Source: Spongospora subterranea f. sp. subterranea (Eukaryota; Endomyxa: Phytomyxea; Phytomyxea; Plasmodiophorida). Taken from it: DNA of 64,000 bases. Position numbers and translations under genes: made by a program. Numbering within the stretch: position 1 is the stretch's first letter; the number at the start of each line of letters is the position of its first letter. The notes beneath the pieces are model-generated. The model ran no database searches and was not told the origin of the DNA. It saw only the letters and a program-made list of their open reading frames with translations. Shown here piece after piece: positions 33,858-46,311 of the stretch. The stretch covers positions 186,001-250,000 of the forward strand of contig JAUGWO010000069.1 in the NCBI GenBank assembly GCA_049724395.1. The letters are read 5' to 3'.

Positions 33858-34560
33858 GTCCAGGATCGTAATTCCTGAGACGCCAACACAGTTTAGGCTG
33901 CGGAACCGGCACATAGCCGTAAATTAATCCAGCTCTTGCCGAGGACGTCCTGCGACCTGACGGTGCATCCGGATGCGTATTGCCGCACAGGCCGCCATGT
34001 CTTCCTCGTCTCCACGTCGGTAGCCCAATGCAAGAACATTATCCCTCAACGGAATATTCCGTGCGGTGCAGCATTGCATCATCGACGAGTGGATCGTCGT
34101 TAAAAGATACCGAGCTTTCAGTGTTGAAACTGGCCGCAATCTAAGAATCATCCAGTCAGCGCCGTTAGTAGATGTATGAATGTACGAGGTTCAGTTACGC
34201 GTTTGGATGTTGCGATGAACCTCGTACATTCATACATCTACTAACGGCGCTGACTGGATGATTCTTAGATTGCGGCCAGTTTCAACACTGAAAGCTCGAT
34301 TATCAAATATCTTTTAACGACGATCCACTCGTCGATGATGCAATGCTGCACCGCACGGAATATTCCGTTGAGGGATAATGTTCTTGCATTGGGCTACCGA
34401 CGTGGAGACGAGGAAGACATGGCGGCCTGTGCGGCAATACGCATCCGGATGCACCGTCAGGTCGCAGGACGTCCTCGGCAAGAGCTGGATTAATTTACGG
34501 CTATGTGCCGGTTCCGCAGCCTAAACTGTGTTGGCGTCTCAGGAATTACGACCCTGGACT
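33858..34560. repeat. Long near-perfect inverted repeat (about 340-bp arms, 22-bp loop)
   Basis: The left arm 33858-34193 is the reverse complement of the right arm 34216-34560, with one mismatch seen near the outer end and one insertion of about 9 bp in the right arm (near 34302). The loop is 34194-34215 (GTTACGCG... TTGCGA). Each arm holds the same 75-codon open frame facing inward or outward (for example 34151-33924, minus, with LALGYRRGDEEDMAACAAI), not recognised. A transcript through it would fold into a hairpin over 330 bp long. Confidence 0.95.
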
Positions 34561-35711
34561 AACGAAGAACGGAGATTATCGGAAGAAATCCAGGAAGCCC
34601 TTAAAGGGACAGTGATCACTAATGCCGAGGGCGGAAAAGAAGAAGAAGAGAAGTAAGATGGGAGAAGAAGAAGGATGAAGACAAGAGGAAAACGGATCGA
34701 TAGAAGTATTATTTCTCATTGGCCGGGGCGGTCATCAGTCAAGCGATCCGATTATTGCGATATATTCCAGACACGATATCGGTCTTTCATAATTTTACAA
34801 TGGCGAGTGTATTGAACGTAGCGCGGCGAGCCTTCGCTGACATTCGGGAAATGATAATCCGTCACCCAGGGAAATGTGCGTTCATCAATTTAGACCCATT
34901 GTTCAAAGATGACTTTTCTGACATCATCTGCTCTAGTCATCCGGCGTAACGGTTTTACAAGTGAATAAATATAATTAAAAAAAGTTGTGCAAAATTGATT
35001 TTGTTTTTTCATAAGTGATTTAGTTACTTTTTTTTTAATTTTTTAAAGAAAAAAAAATTAATAAAAAAATTCTGACAGCCTCGATGGACACATCGAGAAA
35101 CCGAAAGAAACTTCTTCAAGTATTAACAGACTCAAATTGTGGTTGAAGCTTGTTTTGTCATCAGTGTTTTAGGCCCAGCTTGAGATGATTCAAGAGCTAC
35201 GATCAAACCAAAAAGTAATAACAGACTCAAATTGTGGTTGAAGCTCATGTCTCATCAGTGTTTTAGGTTCTGCAGGAAATCAAAATGGTAAAAGTATCAA
35301 CAGACTCAAATACTGGTTGGCTCACCGTTTTCTTAGTCACTAAAAAATTAAAATCAATAAATAGTATATATACTTTATTAGAAACAGTTTGCAATTTGCT
35401 GTTTTTAAAATTCTTAGAATGAATTAAAAAATTTACATTAAAAATGAAGCTGAATAAAATAAGTTTATAACAATTACATGTGAAATTTTGGAACTATTTT
35501 TCCCCTGTGCTTTGTAGTAGCGGAAGGTGCGGTAATATTCGTGTTGGCAAAATTTCAATACAGTTGAAATAATACGCCTATGGATGTAATTTCTTTATGA
35601 TCAGTCGTCATCGCTTTGCTTCTCTTTTGGTAAGAGTAATCAGAAGCCGGTTGGGCTTGTCCACGTCATTGAAAACTGCCCGGTTTTGATAATCAGTTTT
35701 TACAGAAAGTT
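34561..35711. other. A+T-rich spacer with poly-A/T tracts
   Basis: Directly after the hairpin a purine-rich segment (34622-34662) repeats one at 11567-11604 in inverted orientation. A frame at 34719-34949 has no recognised domain. From 34970 to 35080 the DNA is almost pure A/T. Confidence 0.4.
35121..35330. repeat. Degenerate tandem repeat, three copies of about 80-95 bp
   Basis: Copies near 35121, 35216 and 35295 share AACAGACTCAAATTGTGGTT (the third has AATACTGGTT), and the first two also share TCATCAGTGTTTTAGG. Confidence 0.7.
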
Positions 35712-36083
35712 GTGGTGATGGATGACGATGGTCGGCTGTGTAAAAAACAGAAGGTCCTTGTCGAGACCGAGACTCTGTCGGTGTTGAAAGCCAGCTACCT
35801 AAATCATTTCTCCGACTACTCGCGAGGTCGTAAGACTATCACGCAAAAGCTTCCTGGCAAGGTGTGGAAGCTGGTCTTCGACGATTTCCTCACCGAGACT
35901 AAAAAGGCGTGTCTTGAGAAAGGGATTCCGTTCGGCGAAGATAAGCTTCCGTCATCAAGAACTCTTCAAGATTCTCTATGGGCGATTATTTCAACCGAAG
36001 AGACAGGAAACGCCTCCATCTGTTCTTTGGCCCTCCGATTCCCCACTCTACTTGAACTCGGACTGCAGCGTGTCGCTTGTTGA
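35712..36083 (+). CDS. Possible Myb/SANT-like protein accompanying the Harbinger transposase
   Basis: This is a 123-codon frame. LSVLKASYLNHFSDYSRG then KVWKLVFDDFLTETKKA and LQDSLWAI resemble the three-helix Myb/SANT-like DNA-binding domain that PIF/Harbinger elements encode in a second gene. It lies tail to tail with the Harbinger transposase on the minus strand, and its 3' end overlaps the end of that coding region. Starts at 35712 and 35718 are close together. The identification rests on the context and a weak helix pattern, so it could equally be an unrelated host ORF. Confidence 0.4.
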   Translation: MVMDDDGRLCKKQKVLVETETLSVLKASYLNHFSDYSRGRKTITQKLPGKVWKLVFDDFLTETKKACLEKGIPFGEDKLPSSRTLQDSLWAIISTEETGNASICSLALRFPTLLELGLQRVAC

Positions 36084-36736
36084 AAGCACGAACGACCGGA
36101 TTTGCTTGATCTCCTTAAATTTCACGACCATCTATTCGCCTCAGGATATACATCTCGACACCCATGTACCCGAGTCACCTAAAAGGTATTCCTGAACGAC
36201 GAACATCATGAAAGGAACCAGCAAACGCTGGATCGCAATAGATTATCAGACCGTCATGATCAACAATAATTACATTGTTGAAACAATACATCGCCTTCCT
36301 CCTATTGTAATATCTCTTGTGCTCAGTGATGTTTGGCCGATTGATGCGACAGAGTGTACCGTCAACATGACCAATACAGCTAGGAAAATCAGGTAACCCG
36401 ACCAAGGCGGCTTCTTTTCTCTGCATTCGGCCTTTCAATCTCGTCGGAGAGCGCCATGTTGATAGCAGATGCAATGAAGACACTATCTGCATTCAGAGAC
36501 GTCCGAGAATAGTTCCACTCTGTGGCTTCATGCCTGGCTCCATTGTTGTGCTTGATGTAAAGAATAAATGATAGCAGACGCTCAGCAGGACAGAGGTTCG
36601 GTGGCCGCCCTTGCTTCACTTTCATTTCCCCCGAATGACGAGCATATAGAATTATTACAGGACATAATTTTTCACATAATCTTTCGCATTCCGAAAGAGT
36701 TGATTGAAACGGTAAATGGTGATCAATCAGCAACAA
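35985..36736 (-). mobile_element. PIF/Harbinger-type DDE transposase, decayed
   Basis: The N-terminal part (36736-36389) has GRPPNLCPAERLLSFILYIK and SVFIASAINMALSDEI. The catalytic part (36492-36175) has CIGHVDGTLCRI (first Asp), KRYYNRRKAMYCFNN, VIIVDHDGLI and GSFHDVR. After one lost base at about 36185 the frame continues as LGDSGYMGV (second Asp), and farther on another frame gives FNKRHAAVRVQVEWGIGGP (catalytic Glu). All three acidic residues are thus present, but at least two frame breaks separate them. The family inserts at TTA/TAA-like targets; no terminal repeats were located here. Confidence 0.75.
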
Positions 36737-38028
36737 TGGAGCGTTGTAAACCTGAATCGTTCCTTTCGGATTCCCTTAACGTGTTGTTAAATGTTCAGGT
36801 CGAACCCGTCACACAACAGATGATCCAATGCACAAAATCAAGGTCACCACTGCCATCGTTGGGGAACGCGTTTCTGGCGCCATCCGTCGGTCGTACGACA
36901 ATCCGTAAAAATAAACTGGGTACCGTCTTAGACCGAAAATATGACACCAATGGTGTTGTTTTCGAACACAAGATGGGAAAAGGGTGGGTGTTATATTGCG
37001 AATTACAATAACAACGTTCTGCGACGGCGCTTCCGCAAAGTTTTACACGTGATTAACCGGTAAACGATATTGGGCCGAGTCTATCGGGCTCCTCCTAGAA
37101 CCGTCTACATCAACCAGCGACACACGGCGGGCGAAGTCGCCGATATCGTCGGCGTGAGATAGAGCGACGACGATCGGTTTTGTGAAGAGCATGAAGTGTG
37201 CGGCTCTTTTGTCAACCTCGAATCTGTTGCAAAAATTCGACAAATGCAAGTGCTCAACGGTAAGCGTCGCCGGACCCAAAAACAAAACATCAATTAACAT
37301 GACTTTTGAACAATATTGTATTACTCAAAGATTGCCCCAGTTTGGTATAATGGAGGGTAATCTGTCGTAGGGGAACCTCACAAATATCAGACATGAACTA
37401 TCCATCAATTCTGGTCATACTCGGCGTGGCCGAAAAAATGGCAAGAAGGAACCACCGTGTGAGTGTCGTGACCGCCAACCTTGTCCCCTTATTGCCATTT
37501 CCGCCAGAACTGTAGATTGTCGACACGCTTGGAAACAAGGACAGGACTTGAAGCACCAATGATAAACAATGAAACGATTGTGGTTATTATTTGTTGAAAC
37601 TCTTTATCAATACACAAAATTCGGTGCACCGTCAAACCCAAGGTCGTTCGGTTTTCTATCAAAGTAGGAAACCACCGCCGTTGCCAAACTATCGTGTTGA
37701 ATCGCGTGACTGACTGTTGGCCGGCACGGTCAACTGGCGCCATGGTCATGTCCGTAAGTGTACATTGAGTCGGCACTAATGACACGCGGAAATGACCGAC
37801 CCCGGATTCATTATCGTAATCACACGTCGTTGCTATTGATCGACAATACCCGATCTCACAAACATAATCTGGCGTTATCGTTTGTGACGATTGAGGTGTT
37901 GTCCATCCATGACCTCTTCGTGATAACACCATCCTTCAATCAAGCGTTTGGAACTTATAATTTAGATACAATAACTACTGGTATTTATAATATTAGATAA
38001 ATAAAGCTGGTGCGGATATAGAGTCGGT
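36737..38028. other. Unassigned stretch between Harbinger relic and BEACH-family gene
   Basis: Overlapping open frames up to 147 codons (37932-37489 minus; 36568-37011 plus; 37300-37043 minus) match nothing I know. This is where the missing 3' part of the BEACH-family gene would be expected, and no PH, BEACH or WD40 motif is visible. Confidence 0.4.
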
Positions 38029-38182
38029 GGATAATGCAGATGGAAGTTCAGATTGCCAGTAATCAAGCGGAAAATGGCAGAGCAACTCCTATAGAATCCG
38101 GGGATAATGCCGATGGTGCAGCTGGAGGTTCAGATTGCCAGTGATCAAGCCGGAAATGGCAGAGCAACTCCCATTTGTTTTG
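38029..38182. repeat. Imperfect tandem duplication of about 75-80 bp at the BEACH gene's 3' end
   Basis: Copies start at 38029 and 38102 with GGATAATGC and both contain TTCAGATTGCCAGT(A/G)ATCAAG and ATGGCAGAGCAACTCC. The stop of the truncated BEACH-family frame lies inside it. Confidence 0.8.
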
Positions 38183-41100
38183 GCGAAGATTTTGGCACGT
38201 CGAACACTCTGTAGAAATCGCTTGGGTTCTAACCCGAGTTGATTCCAGTTCTTGACATTTCAGCGCGAAAGCTTTGGCACCGCGATCTATCCTTGCAATC
38301 CGAGCTTCGGTCATTCGAGTCTGTTGCAAAGAGGTTAGATATTGCAGAACGGTACGTATGCCCACAGACCCGTTGTGATGTGAGAATCTTATGATATTTC
38401 TTCATGATCAACTCCGACCTCTCTAACGCTTCCTGAACCGCGCGCTCTGATGCAGCGGCAGCTTTCCCAAGAGTTTCAAGACGGGCGCGAACCCGCTTCT
38501 GGCGTTTCTCTTGCATTTTCTCAGATTGCTTCTTGACGTTGATTTCGGTAAGTGCTAATGATTTCTCAAGTCGGGAAGAGATGCATGCGCGTTGCTCTGC
38601 CCGCTCAGCTTTCAAAAACCATGAGATAAAATCGGAGTCGGAAACGGAAAGCTCAAATAATCTATGGTAGATCTCAGTGTCTGCCAGAGCTTTTTCAAGA
38701 TCTTTTTTGGATTCAGGATGATTCCCTAGGCGGTGACGAATCACATCCAATAAAAGAACTCTCAATTGGCATTGGCTATCGTCAGGATCGGCGGTGAACC
38801 ATCGCAATAAGTAAAGCAGCCCGTCGGAATTGCGAAACTTGACATCGCTGGCCACCGCATCCAACGACAGCTGGGAGAGTGCAACAAACCTGAAAGCACT
38901 TAAATCCGCTTTGTGAATTTGATTGAAAAACAATATTACCGGTCAGCAGAGGAGCATGGCTGTTGACAGAATCGAAGAAGTAGATGATCCCGGATGTTGA
39001 AAAGACCGACCTGCTTCATCCTGGTCCTCAAATCACTCGAATTCTTCGAAGCGATAAGGTTAATTAGATGGATGAGGCGGACGGACCATCGCGCTGATGA
39101 CTTCTCCTCATTATGGCCACATAGCTCGTCTATAGACTCGCAGATTCGAGCCAAGTTTCGAATTAAGCACGGCGCCTCTGATTCGCCAATTCGTGGATAC
39201 CTAAAAAAATAAACCATCAAAACAGTATCGACGAGTCAATATTCAGACTTACTTCTCAAAGAAATTGAGAACTCTATCGATTACTAATGATACGAATTCT
39301 GAAGCTTCAACCATCAGCAGTAATTTGGGAATGCAGGATGCCCGCCCAGTATGCCAGGACAAGTCCTTCACGAGCATTTTTTGAATCAGTCGAACGAAAC
39401 GGGTAATCAACCGAGTTCTAAGACGCTCCTGGTTTTCGCCTCGCGAAGAAGAAACGATGGACGCAGACCTAGATGACACCGATTCCTAGTATGTAAAAAT
39501 AAGTTGGTGATCAGAAACAGGATGACAAAGAAGATACGTTGTCGGCAAGATTGATATCTGTGGGAGAACTCGTGACATTTACTGGCCTATCGAGTGAATG
39601 ATGCCGACCAACACCTTCTAGATATTGCCTGCACCAGTGCAACCATGGTTCCACTAGCAAAGCATTGAGGTTGAATCGTGATTCAATTAACTCTTCGATG
39701 CGTTCCACATAGCGCAGATGCAGTATAGGCCGGCTCGATGCCAAGCGTAGCAATTCCAATAGTAGACGTATTGCTTCAGGATGAACAAGCACATTTTGGA
39801 GCATCCTCTTGGCGTGAAGTTGAAACGCCAGATATATAGTTATGAGACGGAATATTTAGACGATCAAGGGCGAGATCAAAAATGGCCTGAAACCCAAGTA
39901 AACCACTATCGGACTCTAAGGGAAGAAGCTTACATCACATGTTAATTCATCAGCAGGCTGATGCTTGGCCAAGAGCCTAAGCATTATATCAAAGCCATGG
40001 GTTTTAACAAAATGAATCTTAGCTCGACTTGAATTTCGAAATATCATGGCTAACATGCGAATGCATGATATTCGAAAAGCAGAGGAAGTTGATTTCAGCA
40101 TCGGCAACAACAAATGAAATGATATAGATGATAAGAGAAATTCACGTCTTTCAAAACAGTGGCATAGAAGTTCTGCAATGGAGGTTTTTTCATTCAGCAG
40201 CGACTCTGATAACCAGCTAATCGACATAGGAAAAAGAATGAACTCAAACGATGATTACCAGTCTCCGGATCGTCAGTGACAACAAACGAAACCAGAATGT
40301 CTAACTCTGCGGTTCCCGAAGAGGTCATCAGGACTTGTTCGATAATTGTAAGAACATTGTTCAATAAATTGAGGCCGACGGACGAGGCATGAGATTCGTC
40401 TACTTTGGATGCGATAGACAGCAGCTCTAAAAGACAAGATACACCTGGAAACTTTTCAGATAAAATAACAAGAAATCTTGACAGCACAGATTTTACCTCC
40501 GGCATCGAACCAAATGTTCGGCTCATCTCGAAGCAGATCTGAGATCATACCGACGACTTCGTTTCTGGTATCGGGACCAGTGCTATGCCGAAGGAGATCC
40601 ATAATCAGAGTAAGACAAGGCAGATTCGAAATCGGTCCTCTGACACCACCAGATGGTGTCATGCAAGCAATATCCAGCAACATGCCCAGTATATCCATTG
40701 ATAAATGAGCAGGGATTAAACAATGAGTAAGCATATCGTAACCGCCCTCCACTTCAAATTGCGACAGGTTCTCTTGGTACCTAAAACATTCACTTCAAAA
40801 CCATGATATGAAAAAGGGCCTTCAGAGCATACTTGAACAAAAGCGACGATAAAATTTGCAATGCAATCAGACGTGGACCATTACAGCCTGGCTTCATTTC
40901 GCCAATGAACGGAAGACATAGGAAAAGACCACCGACTCCGGGCATATTCAAAGCAGCTGGAATCGCCCTGGAAAATCTCACTTATTGATCAATACAAAAA
41001 AAAACAAAAAACAATGTCAAACAAATACATTGTCTGATGTACATCGGCATTATGAGGAATGAAGACCCCGATTTCCGGAAGAGATGAAACAGAAAGGGCA

Positions 41101-44100
41101 CGAACTGGCACGACAGCCATACGAGGAGGCGAAGTCCCGGGCAAGGTTACAGAGGGTACTCTGTCACGCATAGGAATCTCAGCGCAATCAACAACAGGTT
41201 GTATCTGCTGAGAGTCAATAAACGACGCGTATCTTTTACTGAACATACCTTCATGAAACACTTGGAATCGGGATTATGACCAAAGGCTAGAGTTCCTTGA
41301 GCAAAATATGATGAACATCTCGCCTCATCAGCAACGCCTTCAAACAGATGTACAGCAGCAATCTGCCCAACAAAAGATTTTGCCCCGATATGTAGTTTGC
41401 ACACATCACGTTTCGTGAGAACCGACTAATATGAACTATCAACCAAAAGAATCAATACATCAATCAAATAAACCATACCGGATAAGGAACTGAGGCGAAT
41501 CTTCCGATGACTTTGCTATCAACAGCGACAGAAATACCGGCGCGATTATGGGAAATTGCCATCATATGCCATAATTTTGAAGTAAATGGGAGAAAGTGAG
41601 AAAGGTCTAGCATGAAAGTTCCGTGATTCGGTGACCGAACGCATAGAGACCTAAGACCATTAGCAAAAAGAAATTGAAGACGCAACGTCAGAACACAAAC
41701 CTTTCATTTTCGCAATCTCTACGTGGTGTTAACTTGAAGAGAAACTCAAAAAGAGGAGCATCGCCTTGAACCCAAGTTAACAAGGAAGTCTCCTCAGCGA
41801 CAAATTCACATATTCTAAACCAGAACATGACTGTATAGCCAATCTTGGCAACCGGAAGCCGCCCTATCGCAGGAGATATTACAGACCCAAAGCCACGTAA
41901 AGATTTTTCAACATTGAAGTTGAAATACGACTCTGGAGCGTCCCTTGAAGACAACGATGATACGACATCAAGAATTTGCATGCGAGTAAGACCATCGAAC
42001 GGTGATTCCGTATTCGGGGCGGAACGTGATGCGAGATCAAAAAGAAGACGAGCCTTGGAAAAAAATGAGACAAGAGAGAAAACACCTATGATGATCAACA
42101 TTACTTGGCCCGGTTCTATGGAATACCTTCCTAGAGTTGTCAATAGCGAGAAAAAAGGAGACCGGACTCCCAATATATGAAGCGGGAATTTTGTCCATTT
42201 TCGTAAAAGAAACGACAAAGCTGCGATGTCACTCAGGATTTTCAGGCTGATAGGATTATCTTGAACTAGCTCCAAAATCTTGTTGAGAAATGATGCCTAC
42301 AATAAAACCATTCATAAGGCGTTCAGCAAAAAAAAAGACAGAGTCACCAAACCTGCATGTTAGTGTCTACGCAGCTTACGCAAAGCTTTAAACACTGCAA
42401 CGTTGATTTGCTACCGGTTCGCAACTGTCGCCTTGTTGTCCTCTCTCCTGCAATTACTTTTTCGACACGAGGAGGGATAGCGTTACCCGGGTGCGTTAGC
42501 AGCAATGAAGATGAGCTGTCTACATGGAGATCATTACAAGTTTCAAACCACAGATCTGGACTGGAGAAACATCTGCATCAATTGAAATTGAAACACCTGA
42601 CATGGAGGCATATACACTGCATATACCGTGTATCCGTTAGTTGATGGGCACTTCTCCAGTTGCCAAGTTCGGAAACTACAGAATCAATAGACACAGGCAG
42701 TTTCACGAAGGTACAACAAAAATCCGAAGAGTGGAATTCGCTTTCCGAAGAAAGTTCAAATAAAAACTGAAAACATAAAGATTCGGGATGCCATGACATT
42801 AGCAACTTAAAGAGCTCTTCAATACGAGATTGGTTCTCGAGTTGAATCTTGGCGAAGTGGCAGTTAGCGATGGCACTAAACAGAGTATGCATGGCTGATT
42901 GTGCAAGTGATTTATCACTCTGATTATCTAAAATTACATCCAGAAGAACCTAAAAATTGTTTGAACCATAAGCAACATATCAAAGCGCAAACATACCTTG
43001 ATGCCACCCATGAAGCAAAACTCTTGCCGGATTTTGGTGAATTCGGGAGCAAAATTTTGGTATGCTCCAGAGAGTACTGATGCAATTGCGGATATAACAT
43101 GGGAAGTATTGACGTTAGGTTTTTGTAGAAGAACAAAGAGAAGCCGAAGCCCGTTATTATCATGCTGCTCCCTATCAGCATGTTGGCCCTGACATGAACA
43201 TTTATGCGAAGACAATCACAAAAAAACTCTATACGAAGTACAAGTTTAACCGCCGAGGCTGCTGACCACGACGAAGAAACGGACGACAAAACACCTAGCA
43301 TATGGATGCACAATTCGCAATCTTGCATCGAATTTGCAGCGATAGAAAAGAGCACATCCATGGCCTCATCCAAGTCTAGTGTCGACGGTGATAATTCCTA
43401 CACAGCACCTTAAAACCTGATTTCGTCGATGATAAAATACTACCGTACGCCATTATCGCCGAAGTCTGTGCAATATTCTCCAGAGAGAGCAGCCAGCACT
43501 AGAATTTGAATAAGCAGGGTGCGATGTCCTGTCGATAGCCCAGTATCGGTTAACCGCTTGCCCACCAGCGCTATCAAACTTGAAACATCTGGTGACCTCG
43601 GAGCTTTACAAGCATTTCTTTGCTGTAGAAGCCTCAAAGTGCAGTGCACAATGGATACATCAAAAACTCGCCAATAAGGAAGAAGATAGTGTAAAACCAC
43701 ACTGTTGTGCAGCGCTAGAGCAAAACCGATATTGCAGACAAGCTGGTCAACAGCATCGCGAGCCGACTCTCTGCATAGAAATAAGTTACTGAAAACAAAT
43801 GAATCCTAGACAACTAACGACGTCACATGTGATCTGCATGTAAAAATTGGAGCCACATACTCCAAAAACGCTGCAGCATTTGCTGAATTCAACAGAAGCA
43901 GATCATTAAGAGCACCAAGCGCAAATGGAAACACATTCGAATGAAAGAGTAAACTGTTCGTGGAGATTTCACCGATCAACCAACTAAACGCTGTTATGTT
44001 GGCGATCAAATAATCCCTATTGCCTGCGGAGGAAGAATCTTTAACTGTACATAACAACTAAAGACGGAAACATACCGTCGATTACCATTGCAGTAATTAT

Positions 44101-45541
44101 GGCGAAACACCGGACTAAAAAATTCCTAGATTTTTCATCTTCAGGTTTACGATCAATGTGCATGAGCACTCCAGATATTGAAATATATCCTTTGATATTG
44201 GTGAACTCTCTTTGACTAACCGGATTCCTATGAGAAATTTAACAGAACTGATCACGCTACAATGGCATGCGACAACCTCAACAATAGCTTCGAAATCGTC
44301 TTGAGAAGTTCAAGCTGCATTTTCAAAGGGGCGTCTTCCAGTGACCTGGTTAGCTGTTGCAATGCTCCTTGGCTCGCCAAAATGGATTTTACAACACCAG
44401 TCGACGAAGTCGGTATTCCAGTGTGAAGTTCCGATAACCGTTGAAGTTCTTGTTGTATAACATCACGAGTGGAGGGGGATGAAAGCGGCCAAAATGAAAA
44501 TGGAGCAATTGTCAAATCTTCATCCTCCACGGCAACTGTTTTTCTCATCCCTTGCAAGGTAAAAATCCCTAAAATATGTATTGACAAAGGCAGAGTCAAC
44601 CCAATGAGTTTGAGACCTAGCTCGGCAGGAAAACGGACGAGGTCGCCAAAATTCAAACTCATCAACGATTTTGACCGGGTCAGTGGTGGTTTTTTTTCAG
44701 TTTCATGAAGGATCCTAGTTCTCGACCTAGACCATGTCCCAGCTTTTTGGGAAGAGTGCTGTGATGGAGGATCTGTCGTTGTCTCTCCAAGACTTGCTGA
44801 GGCTTCTCTACGTAGCTTCGGGTCCGCCTCCATGTCTTCGGAGCCGAATGTCCTGGATGGCGACATATCTAAAAAAATGTTTAGTCGTGATCAGGAGTAA
44901 AGATTTCAACGCACCTCTGTTTTCGTATATGTTTTGGTTGTTCGACTCTGCATCAAGGAAAACGCGCAGCGTCCGAAGAATTTGATGGCTCAGGGAATCA
45001 TCGCCATGATCCAACAAGCTCAATATTTTCCTAAAACCGTCTAGTCGAGCAATCTCAAGTCTCGATTCATGATTAGAACATAAACCTGTAATCAGCTGCA
45101 AGACCATGCTTTTCAAATCTTTGTCGTCTATGGATTCAAGGAGAGAGAGAATATGACTCGCCAATGGCGCATTGAAAGCAACCTGATAGGGATTGAGACC
45201 GGATTCAATTGATCAAAATAAGGATTGATTACTTGAGAACTATGTACAGGATCCTGCAATATGATGCTGCAGACACTGAGGGCCTTCTCGATAATATCTC
45301 TACCCCTTCTTGTCCCTTCTGGGGATTTGATCATCAGAGACCCATTATCGACAATGAAAGTCACAAGGGTGTCCAAAACAACGGGGAGGAATGAATCCCC
45401 AAAGATTCGATGAAGCATACGCGGCTTACTCAAACGCTCGTACGACGCCAAAAACTCACATAAGAATTCTGTCAGCGCCACCACAGTCTGTCGTAACAGA
45501 TCAACGACCGTTCTCAGCAATTCCGGGGTTGCGAACCTCAT
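38063..45541 (-). CDS. BEACH-family scaffold (WDFY3/neurobeachin/LYST type), 3' truncated
   Basis: Some fifteen or more exons run leftward from about ATG 45541 (a small exon further upstream is possible). The product is a very long armadillo/HEAT-like helical protein. In the middle (about 42275-41150) is the concanavalin-like domain of the family: SYFNFNVEKSLRGFG, YTVMFWFRICEF, LWHMMAISHNRAG, CKLHIGAKSFVGQIAAVHLF and EARCSSYFAQGTLAFG. The C-terminal part (38933-38229) is a charged coiled coil with KKQSEKMQEKRQKRVRARL. After a 49-nt intron with CTAAC the frame gives ARIARIDRGAKAFALKC and KWELLCHF, where family members continue into the PH-like and BEACH domains. Here a stop follows at 38063, inside a tandem duplication. 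BEACH proteins act in membrane traffic and autophagy; without BEACH and WD40 parts the role is doubtful. Confidence 0.75.
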
Positions 45542-46311
45542 CTGACGCTGACTGAGACGCAGCAGTCTGCGAGTTGATAAACGCGTCCCAAAGTCCCTTC
45601 GTCTGCCTGCACACTCGATAGACGGCGACCCTGCGTCGAACGGCTCGCAGCATGGCGCGAGACCTGCTTCCAGAGCTCGAGCTGATCGGGAATCTCCGTT
45701 AATGAGGCGGCGCCGTGAACCAACGATCGACCCGAATGGAATCACAGCAGCATCATAATGACGCAGTAGAATGCTGGGTGTAACGTTGGAGACCCAATTC
45801 CCTATATATACACCGTCCCAGTCGCAACCCACAAAGTCGATCGGCCGCAGTTCCAATGACCAACGGCGCAGCCCTCCGTGAACTAGCAGAATGGGCCAGA
45901 AATAGCTCGGATGACGTTGAGCGTGGCCAACGCAGGGGCCAGCGGCGAAGGGCCGTTCAACAGATCGGCTTTCTGCCCAGTTAAAAACACAAAGTGTATA
46001 AAATAGATACAAAAGCGGGAACGTAATAGAGAAAACAGATTTCCAATCCGAGTGGATCAACAAACTTCCCAATACTGTGGCGCCATTGATCATCACTTCT
46101 GGAACCCCTCCAAGCGAATCTAACTCGGGTTTTTATGGTGGAGATTCGGACTTGGCCACCAGAACAAAAACTGTGTTGAACTACACGATTTGCTGAATCA
46201 ACCAGGGGATTCACTGTCCATGCATGTACGCCGCTATCTGGCTGATTTCAACAAATTCCTACATTGTGCCGACCAATTCTGACTCACCCAAGAACAACTA
46301 CGAATCTCCCA
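45542..46311. other. Region 5' of the BEACH-family gene
   Basis: The minus-strand frame stays open to 46096 but without family resemblance. A second minus frame (45723-45538) reads IPDQLELWKQVSRHAAS and could be an N-terminal exon. The promoter between this gene and the divergent island genes should lie here. Confidence 0.35.
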
